Shown here: piece by piece, positions 1 through 8,008 of the stretch
Position numbering within the stretch: position 1 is the first letter of the stretch
Layout of the letters: each line of letters opens with the position of its first letter
Assembly (NCBI GenBank): GCA_018679695.1
Contig: JAHHKH010000083.1
Location: forward strand, 1 to 23,622
DNA from: Maribacter sp.
GTDB lineage: Bacteria > Bacteroidota > Bacteroidia > Flavobacteriales > Flavobacteriaceae
DNA length: 23,622 nt
Direction of reading: 5' to 3'
The notes under the pieces: generated by a model
Database searches by the model: none
Seen by the model: the letters and a program-made list of their open reading frames with translations, nothing else
Told to the model about the DNA's origin: nothing
Program-made: the position numbers and the translations under genes

Positions 1-1182
1 ATCTGCGAAATATTGGGTGTTGAAATAACCGCCCCATTCAAAAGTTCCATTACTCCCTTGTCCACCGAAATCCTGACCCATTGGTGTAACCACCCCAAAG
101 GCCAAACCGTAAAATCTACTGCCGTCGCTGAATAAATCACCAACTTGGTTGCCCATTATACTCTGTACCGTTGTACGACTCAATATTCGTTTGCCATTTA
201 ACTCCCCTTGGTTCAAATACATCTGAAGGAAGGTCGCATAGTCCTTTGCGGTACTTGAAAGACCAGCCCCGCCTGAGAAAAAACGTTTTGCACCGGTTTT
301 AGGGTAGTCGGTGTCATAAAAGGTAATCGGGTATTTTTCCCATTTCCCATTTACCTTATGTTGTACGGTTACCAATCGATCGTGTTTGTTTCTGGGAAGA
401 TAAAACCACGTATCATCCATACCCAAAGGGTCGAAAATCCTTGTTTTCAGGAATTTATCAAATGAAACTCCCGAAACAATTTCAATAAAATAACCTAACA
501 CATCCAGACCTTCACTATAGGTGAACTTATCGCCGGGATTATGGTGTAAAGGTAGTTTCGCCAGTTTCTTTATACTCTCTCCAATACTTATATTCTGGGT
601 AGTAAACAGGTCTGTGATTCCAGCCTTCGCATAGATTTTTTTAAAGCGGGTATCCCCGTCTATAACCCCATACCCAATACCAGAGGTATGGGTGATCAAA
701 TCACGAATAGTAATTTGATCCTGGGCAGGTTTTGTGGTATAGGAAGAGTCCTGTTCATTGAAAGTATCCAATAATTGTGCTTCACCGAATTCAGGGATAT
801 ATTTGGAAATAGGGTCATCTAACCTGAACTTCCCTTCTTCCCAAAGTATCATTACTGCCGTGGATGTAATGGCCTTAGTCTGTGAGGCTATTCGAAAAAT
901 CGCATCATTTTCCATTGCTATTCCAGAGGTGTTATCTGCCATACCATAGGCATTATGGAACACAATTTTACCATTTCGGGCTATTAAGGCGACTATTCCC
1001 GGTAGCTCATTATCATCCACCGCTTGATCGAGCATTTCATCGATCCGCCCTAAGCGATCAGAGGACATACTTACACTTTCAGGGGTTGCCTCGGCAAGTG
1101 GAGGCGAGAATTTTACAGAAGAGGTTTGGGCCACAGTCACAAAATGGAATAGGACCGTAATAAGAAGTATGATCGGTTTCAT
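1..1182 (-). CDS. Class C beta-lactamase-like serine hydrolase, secreted (C-terminus outside window)
   Basis: Only the first 394 codons are present; the reading frame runs off the window edge. The protein begins with a Sec-type signal peptide (MKPIILLITVLFHF followed by VTVAQ, residues 1-19), so it should be periplasmic or otherwise exported. The penicillin-binding/beta-lactamase fold is shown by the SxxK nucleophile motif S100-Q-T-K103 in an FRIASQTKAI context, by DLITHTSGIGYG near 161-172, and by Y222-S-E224 in TYSEGLDVLG at the place of the usual YxN. A W383-G-G stretch near the edge sits where the third active-site motif is expected. Family members include esterases, D-amino peptidases and penicillin-binding proteins as well as beta-lactamases, so the substrate cannot be named and antibiotic resistance should not be assumed. 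It lies 119 bases downstream of ferritin on the same strand with no clear terminator or promoter between them. The start is the ATG at 1182, which gives the signal peptide. Confidence 0.9.
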   Translation of the reverse strand, partial: MKPIILLITVLFHFVTVAQTSSVKFSPPLAEATPESVSMSSDRLGRIDEMLDQAVDDNELPGIVALIARNGKIVFHNAYGMADNTSGIAMENDAIFRIASQTKAITSTAVMILWEEGKFRLDDPISKYIPEFGEAQLLDTFNEQDSSYTTKPAQDQITIRDLITHTSGIGYGVIDGDTRFKKIYAKAGITDLFTTQNISIGESIKKLAKLPLHHNPGDKFTYSEGLDVLGYFIEIVSGVSFDKFLKTRIFDPLGMDDTWFYLPRNKHDRLVTVQHKVNGKWEKYPITFYDTDYPKTGAKRFFSGGAGLSSTAKDYATFLQMYLNQGELNGKRILSRTTVQSIMGNQVGDLFSDGSRFYGLAFGVVTPMGQDFGGQGSNGTFEWGGYFNTQYFAD

Positions 1183-1301
1183 AATATCATGTTATAGGTT
1201 TACCCGTACAATACGTAGTGTCAATATCCAAGTTAAGATACTGAATTTAGAATATCCCAATTAATGGAATCCTATGAAAAGTAATTTCCGGCCTTAAGTT
1301 G

Positions 1302-1820
1302 CTAGGCCCCGGGGGGTTCAGCGGCACTGTTGGCGGTAATCTGTTGTACGTCTCGGTCAAAGAGGTACAATCCGCCCTTATCGTTCCCAATGAGGTTTAT
1401 TTTATCTAAAATGGTACGCGCCAATGCTTCTTCCTCTATTTGTTCGGCCACATACCATTGTAAGAAGTTATGGGTGGCGTAGTCTTTTTCCTCAAGGGTT
1501 ATATGTACCAGCTCATTAATGCTATTTGATACAAAAATCTCATGCTCCAATAGTTCCTGGAACATCTTTTGAAAGGTCCCGAAATCAAATTTTGGCGCAT
1601 CCAAAGTAGCAACTTTTGCATGCCCGCCGCGTTCGTTCACATATTTTATCAGTTTAAGCATATGCATACGCTCTTCGTCTGATTGATCGTACATAAAGGT
1701 TGCAATGCCCTCTAATCCTTTAACTTCAGCCCACGAAGCCATTGATAAATAAACTTGGGATGATTCTGCCTCAATCTGTATTTGTTTGTTGAGGGCTTTT
1801 TCTAACTTTTTGGATAACAT
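1302..1820 (-). CDS. ftnA: Bacterial non-haem ferritin
   Basis: A 172-residue ferritin that oxidises Fe(II) and stores it as a ferric mineral in a 24-subunit cytoplasmic cage. All ligands of the di-iron ferroxidase centre described for E. coli FtnA occur at the same residue numbers: E17, E50, H53, E94 and Q127. The extra third-site acids E49, E126 and E130 are present too. Length matches the family. The start is the ATG at 1820, in MLSKKLEKALNKQIQIEAESS. A TAATTTTA element at 1836-1843, 15 bases before the start, resembles the Bacteroidota -7 box with one mismatch, but no -33 box is evident. The C-terminal tail (AAEPPGA) is encoded by an unusually GC-rich run of four C and six G bases on the plus strand (1307-1316) just before the stop. 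Function is confident; whether the gene answers to iron or oxidative stress cannot be read from the sequence. Confidence 0.96.
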   Translation of the reverse strand: MLSKKLEKALNKQIQIEAESSQVYLSMASWAEVKGLEGIATFMYDQSDEERMHMLKLIKYVNERGGHAKVATLDAPKFDFGTFQKMFQELLEHEIFVSNSINELVHITLEEKDYATHNFLQWYVAEQIEEEALARTILDKINLIGNDKGGLYLFDRDVQQITANSAAEPPGA

Positions 1821-1900
1821 AATTTGAAATTTTTATAAAATTACAAAAAGAATCAACGGCTTCGACTGACGGTTATCAATCCTTGAAAAATGGCATTTTT

Positions 1901-4024
1901 TTACTTGTGTAATTTTAGTTGTATGCGTTTTCTGGGTATATCAACTTCAAGCACTTTTACAATGATCTGTTCATGCAAGGCCACATGTTCGTTTACATCC
2001 TTGACAAAAGCATCGGCAAGATTGGAGATATGGATCAATCCACTTTCCTTGATTCCTATATCAACAAAGCAGCCAAAGTTGGTAATATTGTTCACTATGC
2101 CCGGGAGTAATTGACCCTCATTTAGGTCGCCGATAGATCTGATTTTTTGATTAAAGGTGAACACCTTTGCTTTCTCGCGTGTATCCAAGCCCGGTTTTTC
2201 CAATTCTTTAATAATATCCTTTAAGGTAAATAGACCAATTTTTTCCGTGCTATACTTATTTAAATCGATGTTTTGTAAAAGTTGTTTGTTTCCTACTAAA
2301 TCTCTCACCCGCTTACCTAAGTCTTTCGCCATATGTTCAACAATGCCATAACTTTCGGGATGAACAGCTGAATCGTCCAAGGGATTTTTGGCATGTTTGA
2401 TACGTAAGAATGCCGCTCCCTGTTCAAATGCCTTATCACCTAAACGGGGTACTTTTTTAATGGCTTTCCTATTTTCAAAAGCCCCATGGGAGTTTCTATA
2501 GGCCACAATATTCTCGGCCAATGTCGGACCAATGCCAGAAACATAACTCAACAGGGGGACACTTGCCGTATTGATATTCACCCCTACCGAATTCACACAA
2601 CTTTCCACCACTGTATCCAAGGAAGTTTTCAATTTATTTTGGTTTACATCGTGTTGGTATTGTCCTACGCCAATTGACTTTGGGTCTATTTTGACCAGTT
2701 CTGCCAGGGGATCTGCCAATCTTCTGCCTATGGAAACCGCCCCTCGAACCGTTACATCATAATTCGGGAATTCATCACGTGCAATTTTTGAAGCAGAATA
2801 GATCGAAGCTCCTGCTTCACTCACGACAAATACCTCAATAGGCTTCCTAAACTGAATGCGTTTTACAAGCTGTTCCGTTTCTCTGGAGGCAGTACCGTTG
2901 CCAATAGCAATAGCCTCGATTTTATAGGCATCGGCCAGGGTACTGATTTTCCTTATTGCCCCTTTGTTGTCGTTCTGTGGGGCGTGAGGATAAATGGTCT
3001 CGTTATGCTCCAAGTCGCCCTGCGCACTTAAACACACCACTTTACAACCCGTTCTAAATCCGGGATCTATGGCCAAAATCCGTTTTTCACCTAATGGCGC
3101 TCCCAATAACAATTGTCTAAGGTTTTTTGAGAATACCTTTATGGCATCATCATCCGCTTTTTCCTTGGCCCTTTTTAGAATTTCATTGGCTAATGAAGGA
3201 AACAGCAACCGTTTGTATGCATCGTGAATGGCCATTTTAATCTGACGTGCACAGGCATTGCTGTTTTTTATGATCCGATCTTCGATTTTTTGGATGGCCC
3301 TTTCTGAATCTATTTCGATCCTCACTCGAATAATGCCTTCATTTTCAGCGCGTAGAATGGCCAACAATCTGTGAGAAGGGCAGCGGTCCAATGATTCGCT
3401 CCAGTCAAAATAATCCCTGAACTTTTGCGCTTTTTCCTCTTCTTTTTTATTTGAAATAACCTTGGTAGTCAACTGGGCAAACTTCTCTAGAGTATATCGA
3501 ATTTGTTTGCGGATATCGGCACGTTCATTGATCCATTCGGCTATGATGTACCGAGCACCTTCAAGTGCCTCTACTTCATTTGGAACATGGTCGTTCACAT
3601 ACTTTGAAGCCTCATGTTCCAACTCAATATCGCCCTGAACCATGATGATCTTGGCCAATGGTTCCAAGCCCTTTTTACGAGCCGTTTCCGCTTTGGTCTT
3701 TTTACTTTTTTTAAATGGAAGATATAGGTCTTCGAGAATTGTCAGGTCTCCTGCTTGATTGATTTTTTTTCTGAGTTCATTGGTCATTATCTCCTGTTCA
3801 TCAAGGGTTTTGATGATGGCTGCCTTGCGTTTTTCCAACGCATCGAATTGGGCTTTAAAGGTAACAATCGTACCGATCTGAACCTCGTCCAAATTTCCGG
3901 TACGCTCTTTCCGATAGCGCGATATAAAAGGTATGGTACAGTCCTGATTTAATAGTTCAACGGTATTGATAATACCTTTTTCAGGGAGTTGGGTATATTT
4001 CGCAATGTAGGGGATGAGTTGCAC
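1901..4024 (-). CDS. tex: Tex-family transcription accessory / S1 RNA-binding protein
   Basis: A 707-residue Tex protein, a nucleic-acid-binding factor of the Spt6-related family thought to act with RNA polymerase or in RNA metabolism. Domains in order: a helical N-terminal Tex region (about 1-200, including SRYRKERTGNLDE near 35-47), a YqgF/RuvC-like fold (about 315-445, starting ILAIDPGFRTGCK), helix-hairpin-helix segments (about 485-560, with LLSYVSGIGPTLAENIVAYR), and a C-terminal S1 domain (about 636-705, GIVNNITNFGCFVDIG and SGLIHISNL). The stretch VGQYQHDVNQNKL (452-464) is a strong family signature. Length is slightly shorter than the roughly 770 residues of many Tex proteins, with the S1 domain ending almost at the C-terminus. 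It starts 6 bases after the metG stop on the same strand, so the two are very probably co-transcribed. Confidence 0.96.
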   Translation of the reverse strand: MQLIPYIAKYTQLPEKGIINTVELLNQDCTIPFISRYRKERTGNLDEVQIGTIVTFKAQFDALEKRKAAIIKTLDEQEIMTNELRKKINQAGDLTILEDLYLPFKKSKKTKAETARKKGLEPLAKIIMVQGDIELEHEASKYVNDHVPNEVEALEGARYIIAEWINERADIRKQIRYTLEKFAQLTTKVISNKKEEEKAQKFRDYFDWSESLDRCPSHRLLAILRAENEGIIRVRIEIDSERAIQKIEDRIIKNSNACARQIKMAIHDAYKRLLFPSLANEILKRAKEKADDDAIKVFSKNLRQLLLGAPLGEKRILAIDPGFRTGCKVVCLSAQGDLEHNETIYPHAPQNDNKGAIRKISTLADAYKIEAIAIGNGTASRETEQLVKRIQFRKPIEVFVVSEAGASIYSASKIARDEFPNYDVTVRGAVSIGRRLADPLAELVKIDPKSIGVGQYQHDVNQNKLKTSLDTVVESCVNSVGVNINTASVPLLSYVSGIGPTLAENIVAYRNSHGAFENRKAIKKVPRLGDKAFEQGAAFLRIKHAKNPLDDSAVHPESYGIVEHMAKDLGKRVRDLVGNKQLLQNIDLNKYSTEKIGLFTLKDIIKELEKPGLDTREKAKVFTFNQKIRSIGDLNEGQLLPGIVNNITNFGCFVDIGIKESGLIHISNLADAFVKDVNEHVALHEQIIVKVLEVDIPRKRIQLKLHK

Positions 4025-4030
4025 AAGAGA

Positions 4031-6166
4031 CTAATTAATGGTCAACCCATTCACAACCCCATCTTCATCGGGGTTCACGAAAACCAATTTACCTTCAGTA
4101 TTTTCGGTCATTAGGATCATACCCTCGCTTTCAACACCACGTAATGCGCGTGGAGCTAAATTCACAAGTACGGTTACTTTTTTGCCGACGATTTCTTCCG
4201 GGGTAAAACTCTCGGCAATACCTGATACGATGGTGCGAGTGTCGAGGCCTGTATCAACTTTCAGAATCAATAACTTTTTGGCCTTGGCCATTTTTTCTGC
4301 TTCCACTATAGTGCCAACACGCATATCCAATTTTGAGAAATCCTCGAAGGTAATGGTCTCTTTTTGTGGCATCAGTGCTTTATTTTCGTTCTCATTTGCT
4401 TTTTTTGTGGCTTCCAGTTTATCCAATTGGGCCTGTATTTCCTGGTCTTCAACTTTTCGAAAAAGTAATTCTGCTTTACCGATATGGTGATTGGCAAGCA
4501 GTAAGGTTGCTTTATTGGAAACATCGTTCCATCGCAAACTGTCCTTTCGAGGCCCATTTTTATGGGCCGAAGCAATCTCCTGGGTGATAGTTTCGTCAGT
4601 AACCTCCTCGTTAAGACCGAGTATATTCTTTAATTTCCTTGAAGTAAATGGCAAAAAAGGTTCACTCAAAACCGCCAATCCTGTTGCGATTTGTAACGCT
4701 ACAAACATAATGGTCTGTACCCGTGTCGCATCTTCCTTTATCACCTTCCATGGTTCTTCATCCGCAAGATACTTATTGCCTAATCGCGCTAAATTCATGA
4801 GCTCTTGGCTTGCTTCACGAAAGCGGTATCTTTCTAGGGAACTGGAAATTATATCCGGGTATTTTTTAAGTTCCGCCAGGGTATTTTTGTCAATCGGACC
4901 AAAACTTGAAGGATTTGGGACTTTACCCCCGTAATACTTATTGGTCAATACAACTACGCGGTTAATGAAGTTACCGAATATGGCAACCAACTCATTGTTG
5001 TTTCGCGCTTGAAAATCTTTCCAGGTAAAATCGTTGTCCTTGGTTTCTGGGGCATTTGCTGTTAAGGTATATCGCAATACATCCTGCATATCAGGGAATT
5101 CCTCTAAATATTCATGTAACCAAACTGCCCAGTTTTTGGAGGTAGACAGTTTGTTGCCTTCCAAGTTCAAAAACTCATTCGCCGGCACATTATCCGGTAG
5201 GATGTAATCGCCATGGGCCTTCAGTATACTTGGAAAGATGATACAATGAAAAACAATGTTGTCCTTTCCTATAAAATGCAATAGTTTGGTATCCTTATCT
5301 TTCCAATAGGGTTCCCAATCCTTGCCTTCCCGTTCGGCCCACTCTTTAGTAGAGGAAATATAACCAATAGGAGCATCGAACCATACATAAAGCACTTTAC
5401 CTTCACCACCTTTTACGGGAACAGGAATTCCCCAATCCAAGTCCCGGGTAACAGCCCTTGGTTTTAATCCGTCGTCTATCCAAGATTTGCATTGCCCATA
5501 AACATTTGGCTTCCAATCTTTTTTATGACCCTCGATAATCCATTTTTTTAAAAAATCCTCATACCTGTCCAAAGGTAAAAACCAGTGTTTGGTTTTCTTT
5601 AATGTGGGAATGATACCGGTAATTGTTGACTTTGGATTTATAAGGTCTGTTGCATTTAAAGAAGAGCCACAATTTTCGCACTGATCCCCATAGGCTTCTT
5701 CATGTCCACATCTTGGACAAGTGCCAACCACAAAACGGTCAGCTAAAAATTGCTGGGCTTCCTCATCATATAATTGGGCTGTGGTTTCCTCAATAAAATC
5801 ACCTTGTTCATTTAGTTTAACAAAGAATTCTGAAGCTGTTTTGTGATGCACTTCTGCGGAGGTCCTTGAGTAATTATCAAATGAAATACCAAAATCGATA
5901 AAAGATTTTTTAATGATGGAATGGTATTTATCTATAACATCCTTAGGTGTAAGGCCTTCCTTTTTCGCCTTCATTGAAATAGCCACGCCATGCTCATCAC
6001 TCCCGCATACAAAGACAACATCCTTTCCCAATAATCTAAGGTATCTCGAATAAATATCCGCAGGTACATAAACCCCTGCCAAATGCCCTATATGGATTGG
6101 TCCATTTGTATAAGGTAATGCTGCTGTGATGGTATATCTAGCAGGGCTCTTTGCGCTCTCTGTCAT
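4031..6166 (-). CDS. metG: Methionyl-tRNA synthetase with C-terminal tRNA-binding domain
   Basis: Charges tRNA-Met with methionine in the cytoplasm. The class I catalytic domain shows the HIGH motif at residues 25-28 (PIHIGHLAG), the zinc knuckle cysteines C150, C153, C163 and C166, the methionine-site segment WFDAPIGY (262-269) and the KMSKS-equivalent KLSTS at 339-343. An anticodon-binding helical domain follows. Residues 607-711 form a Trbp111/EMAP-II-like tRNA-binding domain (MRVGTIVEAEKM through the C-terminus), typical of dimeric MetRS. The 711-residue length fits this two-part form. The start ATG at 6166 is preceded by a promoter-like TTAG-N20-TATTTTTG (6187-6218) that ends 20 bases before the start codon. 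A terminator for the upstream gene lies immediately before that promoter, so metG-tex appears to be its own unit. Confidence 0.98.
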   Translation of the reverse strand: MTESAKSPARYTITAALPYTNGPIHIGHLAGVYVPADIYSRYLRLLGKDVVFVCGSDEHGVAISMKAKKEGLTPKDVIDKYHSIIKKSFIDFGISFDNYSRTSAEVHHKTASEFFVKLNEQGDFIEETTAQLYDEEAQQFLADRFVVGTCPRCGHEEAYGDQCENCGSSLNATDLINPKSTITGIIPTLKKTKHWFLPLDRYEDFLKKWIIEGHKKDWKPNVYGQCKSWIDDGLKPRAVTRDLDWGIPVPVKGGEGKVLYVWFDAPIGYISSTKEWAEREGKDWEPYWKDKDTKLLHFIGKDNIVFHCIIFPSILKAHGDYILPDNVPANEFLNLEGNKLSTSKNWAVWLHEYLEEFPDMQDVLRYTLTANAPETKDNDFTWKDFQARNNNELVAIFGNFINRVVVLTNKYYGGKVPNPSSFGPIDKNTLAELKKYPDIISSSLERYRFREASQELMNLARLGNKYLADEEPWKVIKEDATRVQTIMFVALQIATGLAVLSEPFLPFTSRKLKNILGLNEEVTDETITQEIASAHKNGPRKDSLRWNDVSNKATLLLANHHIGKAELLFRKVEDQEIQAQLDKLEATKKANENENKALMPQKETITFEDFSKLDMRVGTIVEAEKMAKAKKLLILKVDTGLDTRTIVSGIAESFTPEEIVGKKVTVLVNLAPRALRGVESEGMILMTENTEGKLVFVNPDEDGVVNGLTIN

Positions 6167-6186
6167 TGACTTAAGAAATTAAGCTT

Positions 6187-6218
6187 CAAAAATACAGATT
6201 TTGCTTGGTGCAGCCTAA
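6187..6218 (-). promoter_or_regulatory. Predicted promoter of metG-tex
   Basis: Reading on the minus strand, TATTTTTG (6194 to 6187) is an exact match to the Bacteroidota -7 element TAnnTTTG. Exactly 20 bases upstream lies TTAG (6218 to 6215), three of four matches to the -33 TTTG box. The metG ATG begins 20 bases after the -7 box, the same geometry as the other promoters proposed in this window. The site falls directly after the T-tract of the terminator that closes the preceding transcription unit, which fits a unit boundary. Prediction from pattern only. Confidence 0.6.
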
Positions 6219-6225
6219 GTTTACG

Positions 6226-6276
6226 AAAAAATAGGAGAGCCCTCGAAGCATCATTGCTGATACTATTGAGGGCTCT
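6226..6276 (-). terminator. Rho-independent terminator of the DUF1800-DUF1501 unit
   Basis: On the minus strand AGAGCCCTC (6276 to 6268) pairs perfectly over 9 bases with GAGGGCTCT (6244 to 6236). The 23-base loop contains a further small inverted repeat (AGCA/TGCT, 6247-6250 and 6255-6258). The stem is followed within five bases by six T residues (6231 to 6226). It sits 21 bases past the DUF1501 stop codon and ahead of the metG promoter, so it should end transcription of the upstream pair. Confidence 0.85.
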
Positions 6277-6296
6277 TCCAGAAAGTGGGGGTTGAT

Positions 6297-7997
6297 TTAA
6301 GCAACCATAACTGATTTGCTCATTTTCTGGTTCTGGACATTGATTCGATAAATATATTTACCAGTGGATAAATGACCTGGCATTCGTTCCCTAATATTTA
6401 TCTCGGTAGAACCTTCAAACATCATTTCGTTAAAGACTGTACCGACATTTTGTCCAAGAATATTGTACAACTGAATATCTACATGTGCGCTAAAAGGCAT
6501 TTCTAGATAGATATGCGGTGTACTATCGGTAGGGTAAAATGGTTTATGTACCACAGCTTCCAACAACTCGGGATCAAACGGCGTCGGTTCCGTAGGTTCG
6601 GTTGTAGGTAAAGTAGGTTCACCGTCACTGTAAACAATATCCGGAAATTCAACACCACTACAATTGAATCCTAGATTTACAGGCGCATAAGGGTGGTTTA
6701 ATAAATGCTGTTCAACCAAGGGAATATCTACGCATAGCCATTCGGCAAGAACGGTAGCATATAGGTCCCTAAAGTCCATCGTATATTCCAAGTTTCCACG
6801 ACCATCAGGATTGTCCAAAGTCGGGTGATCCCCAACAAAGGCACTACCGTTCAATCCTGAACCGAAGAATAAAGTAGGAGCGGCCTTGCCATGGTCGGTA
6901 CCATTAGATCCATTCTCAAAAATTCGTCTTCCGAATTCAGAAAAGGTCATACTCAATACCTTATCATCTTGTTGTGTAAAGCCTAAATCGTCATAGAAAT
7001 TGTCAATGGCAACAGAAAGATTGGTCATTAATCGTTCATGGGCCAATGGTTGGTTACCATGGGTGTCAAAACCTCCCATGGATATCATATATACTTTTGT
7101 TCCCAAATTACCTTTGATCAAGCGTGCCAAGAGGGCCAATTGCCTGGCAAAACCATTGTCCTGATATTCCACTTGGTTTTGTCCTCTTTCATAAGCTTCG
7201 TGGATGAGTCCTGAATATTCATAGGTTGTATTGGCAACTCCTCTTAAGAATTTCAATTGATCACCGTACATACAATCGCCGAACAACATATCATCCAAAC
7301 TGTATTGCAATCCAGATTCAGCTATTTCCTCCAATTGATCTATGTTCGAAGTAACAAAGGCATAATTTGTTTCCTCGCCTTGGAATACGAGATTCCCAAA
7401 CTGGCCAATTTGTATGGCAGCCGGGGCGGCTGGTGGATTTATTAGGTAATCGGGATAAATATTTTCAAAATGTCTTCCCATCCACCCGGTATTCAAGCCT
7501 TGAAATCCAGTTGTGGTCAAATCGGTATTGGCAAAAATATCCGATCCGGTAAAGTGCGAAAGACTTTGACCTTCGTAACCTACGCCATGAACAGCTTTAA
7601 ACTGACCATCACCCCACATAGGTTCCAAGGCGGTCATGTAGGAAGGTACACCAAATTCATCGGTGAGTTTCAATACCTTACTTTCAGGGATGTATATGTT
7701 TGGTCGCGCATTTGCATACGAATCATATTGTTCCATGGGTATTACGGTACTTAGACCGTCATTACCCCCGGATAGCCGTATGAGTATTAAAATATTATCG
7801 GTTTCAGCCGCAGCAATGGCCGCGGTCAATGGCGAAGGGCCTGAGGCTGTTAACATATTGGCACCGAGCATCATAGATCCTGTACCAGCTATTCCCATAG
7901 CTTGTAGAAAGGATCTTCTGCTCCATGCCTTATGTTCTTGATCGTGGCCTTCATGTTCTAAGCCTTTGTATGGAGTATTATCGTGAGTATCGCACAT
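6297..7997 (-). CDS. DUF1501 protein with Tat signal and type IX secretion sorting domain
   Basis: A 566-residue exported protein of unknown substrate; DUF1501 is related to the alkaline phosphatase/sulfatase superfamily. An acidic, His-rich leader of about 25 residues precedes a twin-arginine motif S26-R-R-S-F-L-Q and a hydrophobic stretch, indicating Tat export of a folded protein. Family signatures are LIRLSGGNDGL (72-82), MGGFDTHGNQ (307-316), FSEFGRR (352-358) and TDHGKAAP (367-374); the Asp/His residues in the second and fourth probably bind metal. A Pro/Thr-rich linker (about 460-485) leads to an 81-residue C-terminal domain (486-566, with VDIQLYNILGQNV and GKYIYRI) that matches type A Por/T9SS sorting domains, predicting passage across the outer membrane. 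Having both signals is unusual. It starts 11 bases after the DUF1800 gene, so they are co-transcribed, and is closed by the terminator at 6226-6276. Biochemical function unknown. Confidence 0.93.
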   Translation of the reverse strand: MCDTHDNTPYKGLEHEGHDQEHKAWSRRSFLQAMGIAGTGSMMLGANMLTASGPSPLTAAIAAAETDNILILIRLSGGNDGLSTVIPMEQYDSYANARPNIYIPESKVLKLTDEFGVPSYMTALEPMWGDGQFKAVHGVGYEGQSLSHFTGSDIFANTDLTTTGFQGLNTGWMGRHFENIYPDYLINPPAAPAAIQIGQFGNLVFQGEETNYAFVTSNIDQLEEIAESGLQYSLDDMLFGDCMYGDQLKFLRGVANTTYEYSGLIHEAYERGQNQVEYQDNGFARQLALLARLIKGNLGTKVYMISMGGFDTHGNQPLAHERLMTNLSVAIDNFYDDLGFTQQDDKVLSMTFSEFGRRIFENGSNGTDHGKAAPTLFFGSGLNGSAFVGDHPTLDNPDGRGNLEYTMDFRDLYATVLAEWLCVDIPLVEQHLLNHPYAPVNLGFNCSGVEFPDIVYSDGEPTLPTTEPTEPTPFDPELLEAVVHKPFYPTDSTPHIYLEMPFSAHVDIQLYNILGQNVGTVFNEMMFEGSTEINIRERMPGHLSTGKYIYRINVQNQKMSKSVMVA

Positions 7998-8008
7998 AAT
8001 CGTAAGTT

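Noticed and set aside
1..1182. Antibiotic-resistance beta-lactamase
   Set aside because: The SxxK motif and fold are shared with esterases and peptidases, and the second motif is YSE, not YxN; resistance cannot be inferred.
1886..1902. An AT-rich near-palindrome AAAAATGGCATTTTT just after the tex stop, considered as a terminator
   Set aside because: The stem would be almost all A-U with a loop of about five bases and no GC clamp, too weak to call.
4038..4490. A 150-codon open frame on the plus strand, followed by another at 4491-4934
   Set aside because: Both are antisense to the C-terminal half of metG and show low-complexity Ser/Phe-rich translations typical of shadow frames.
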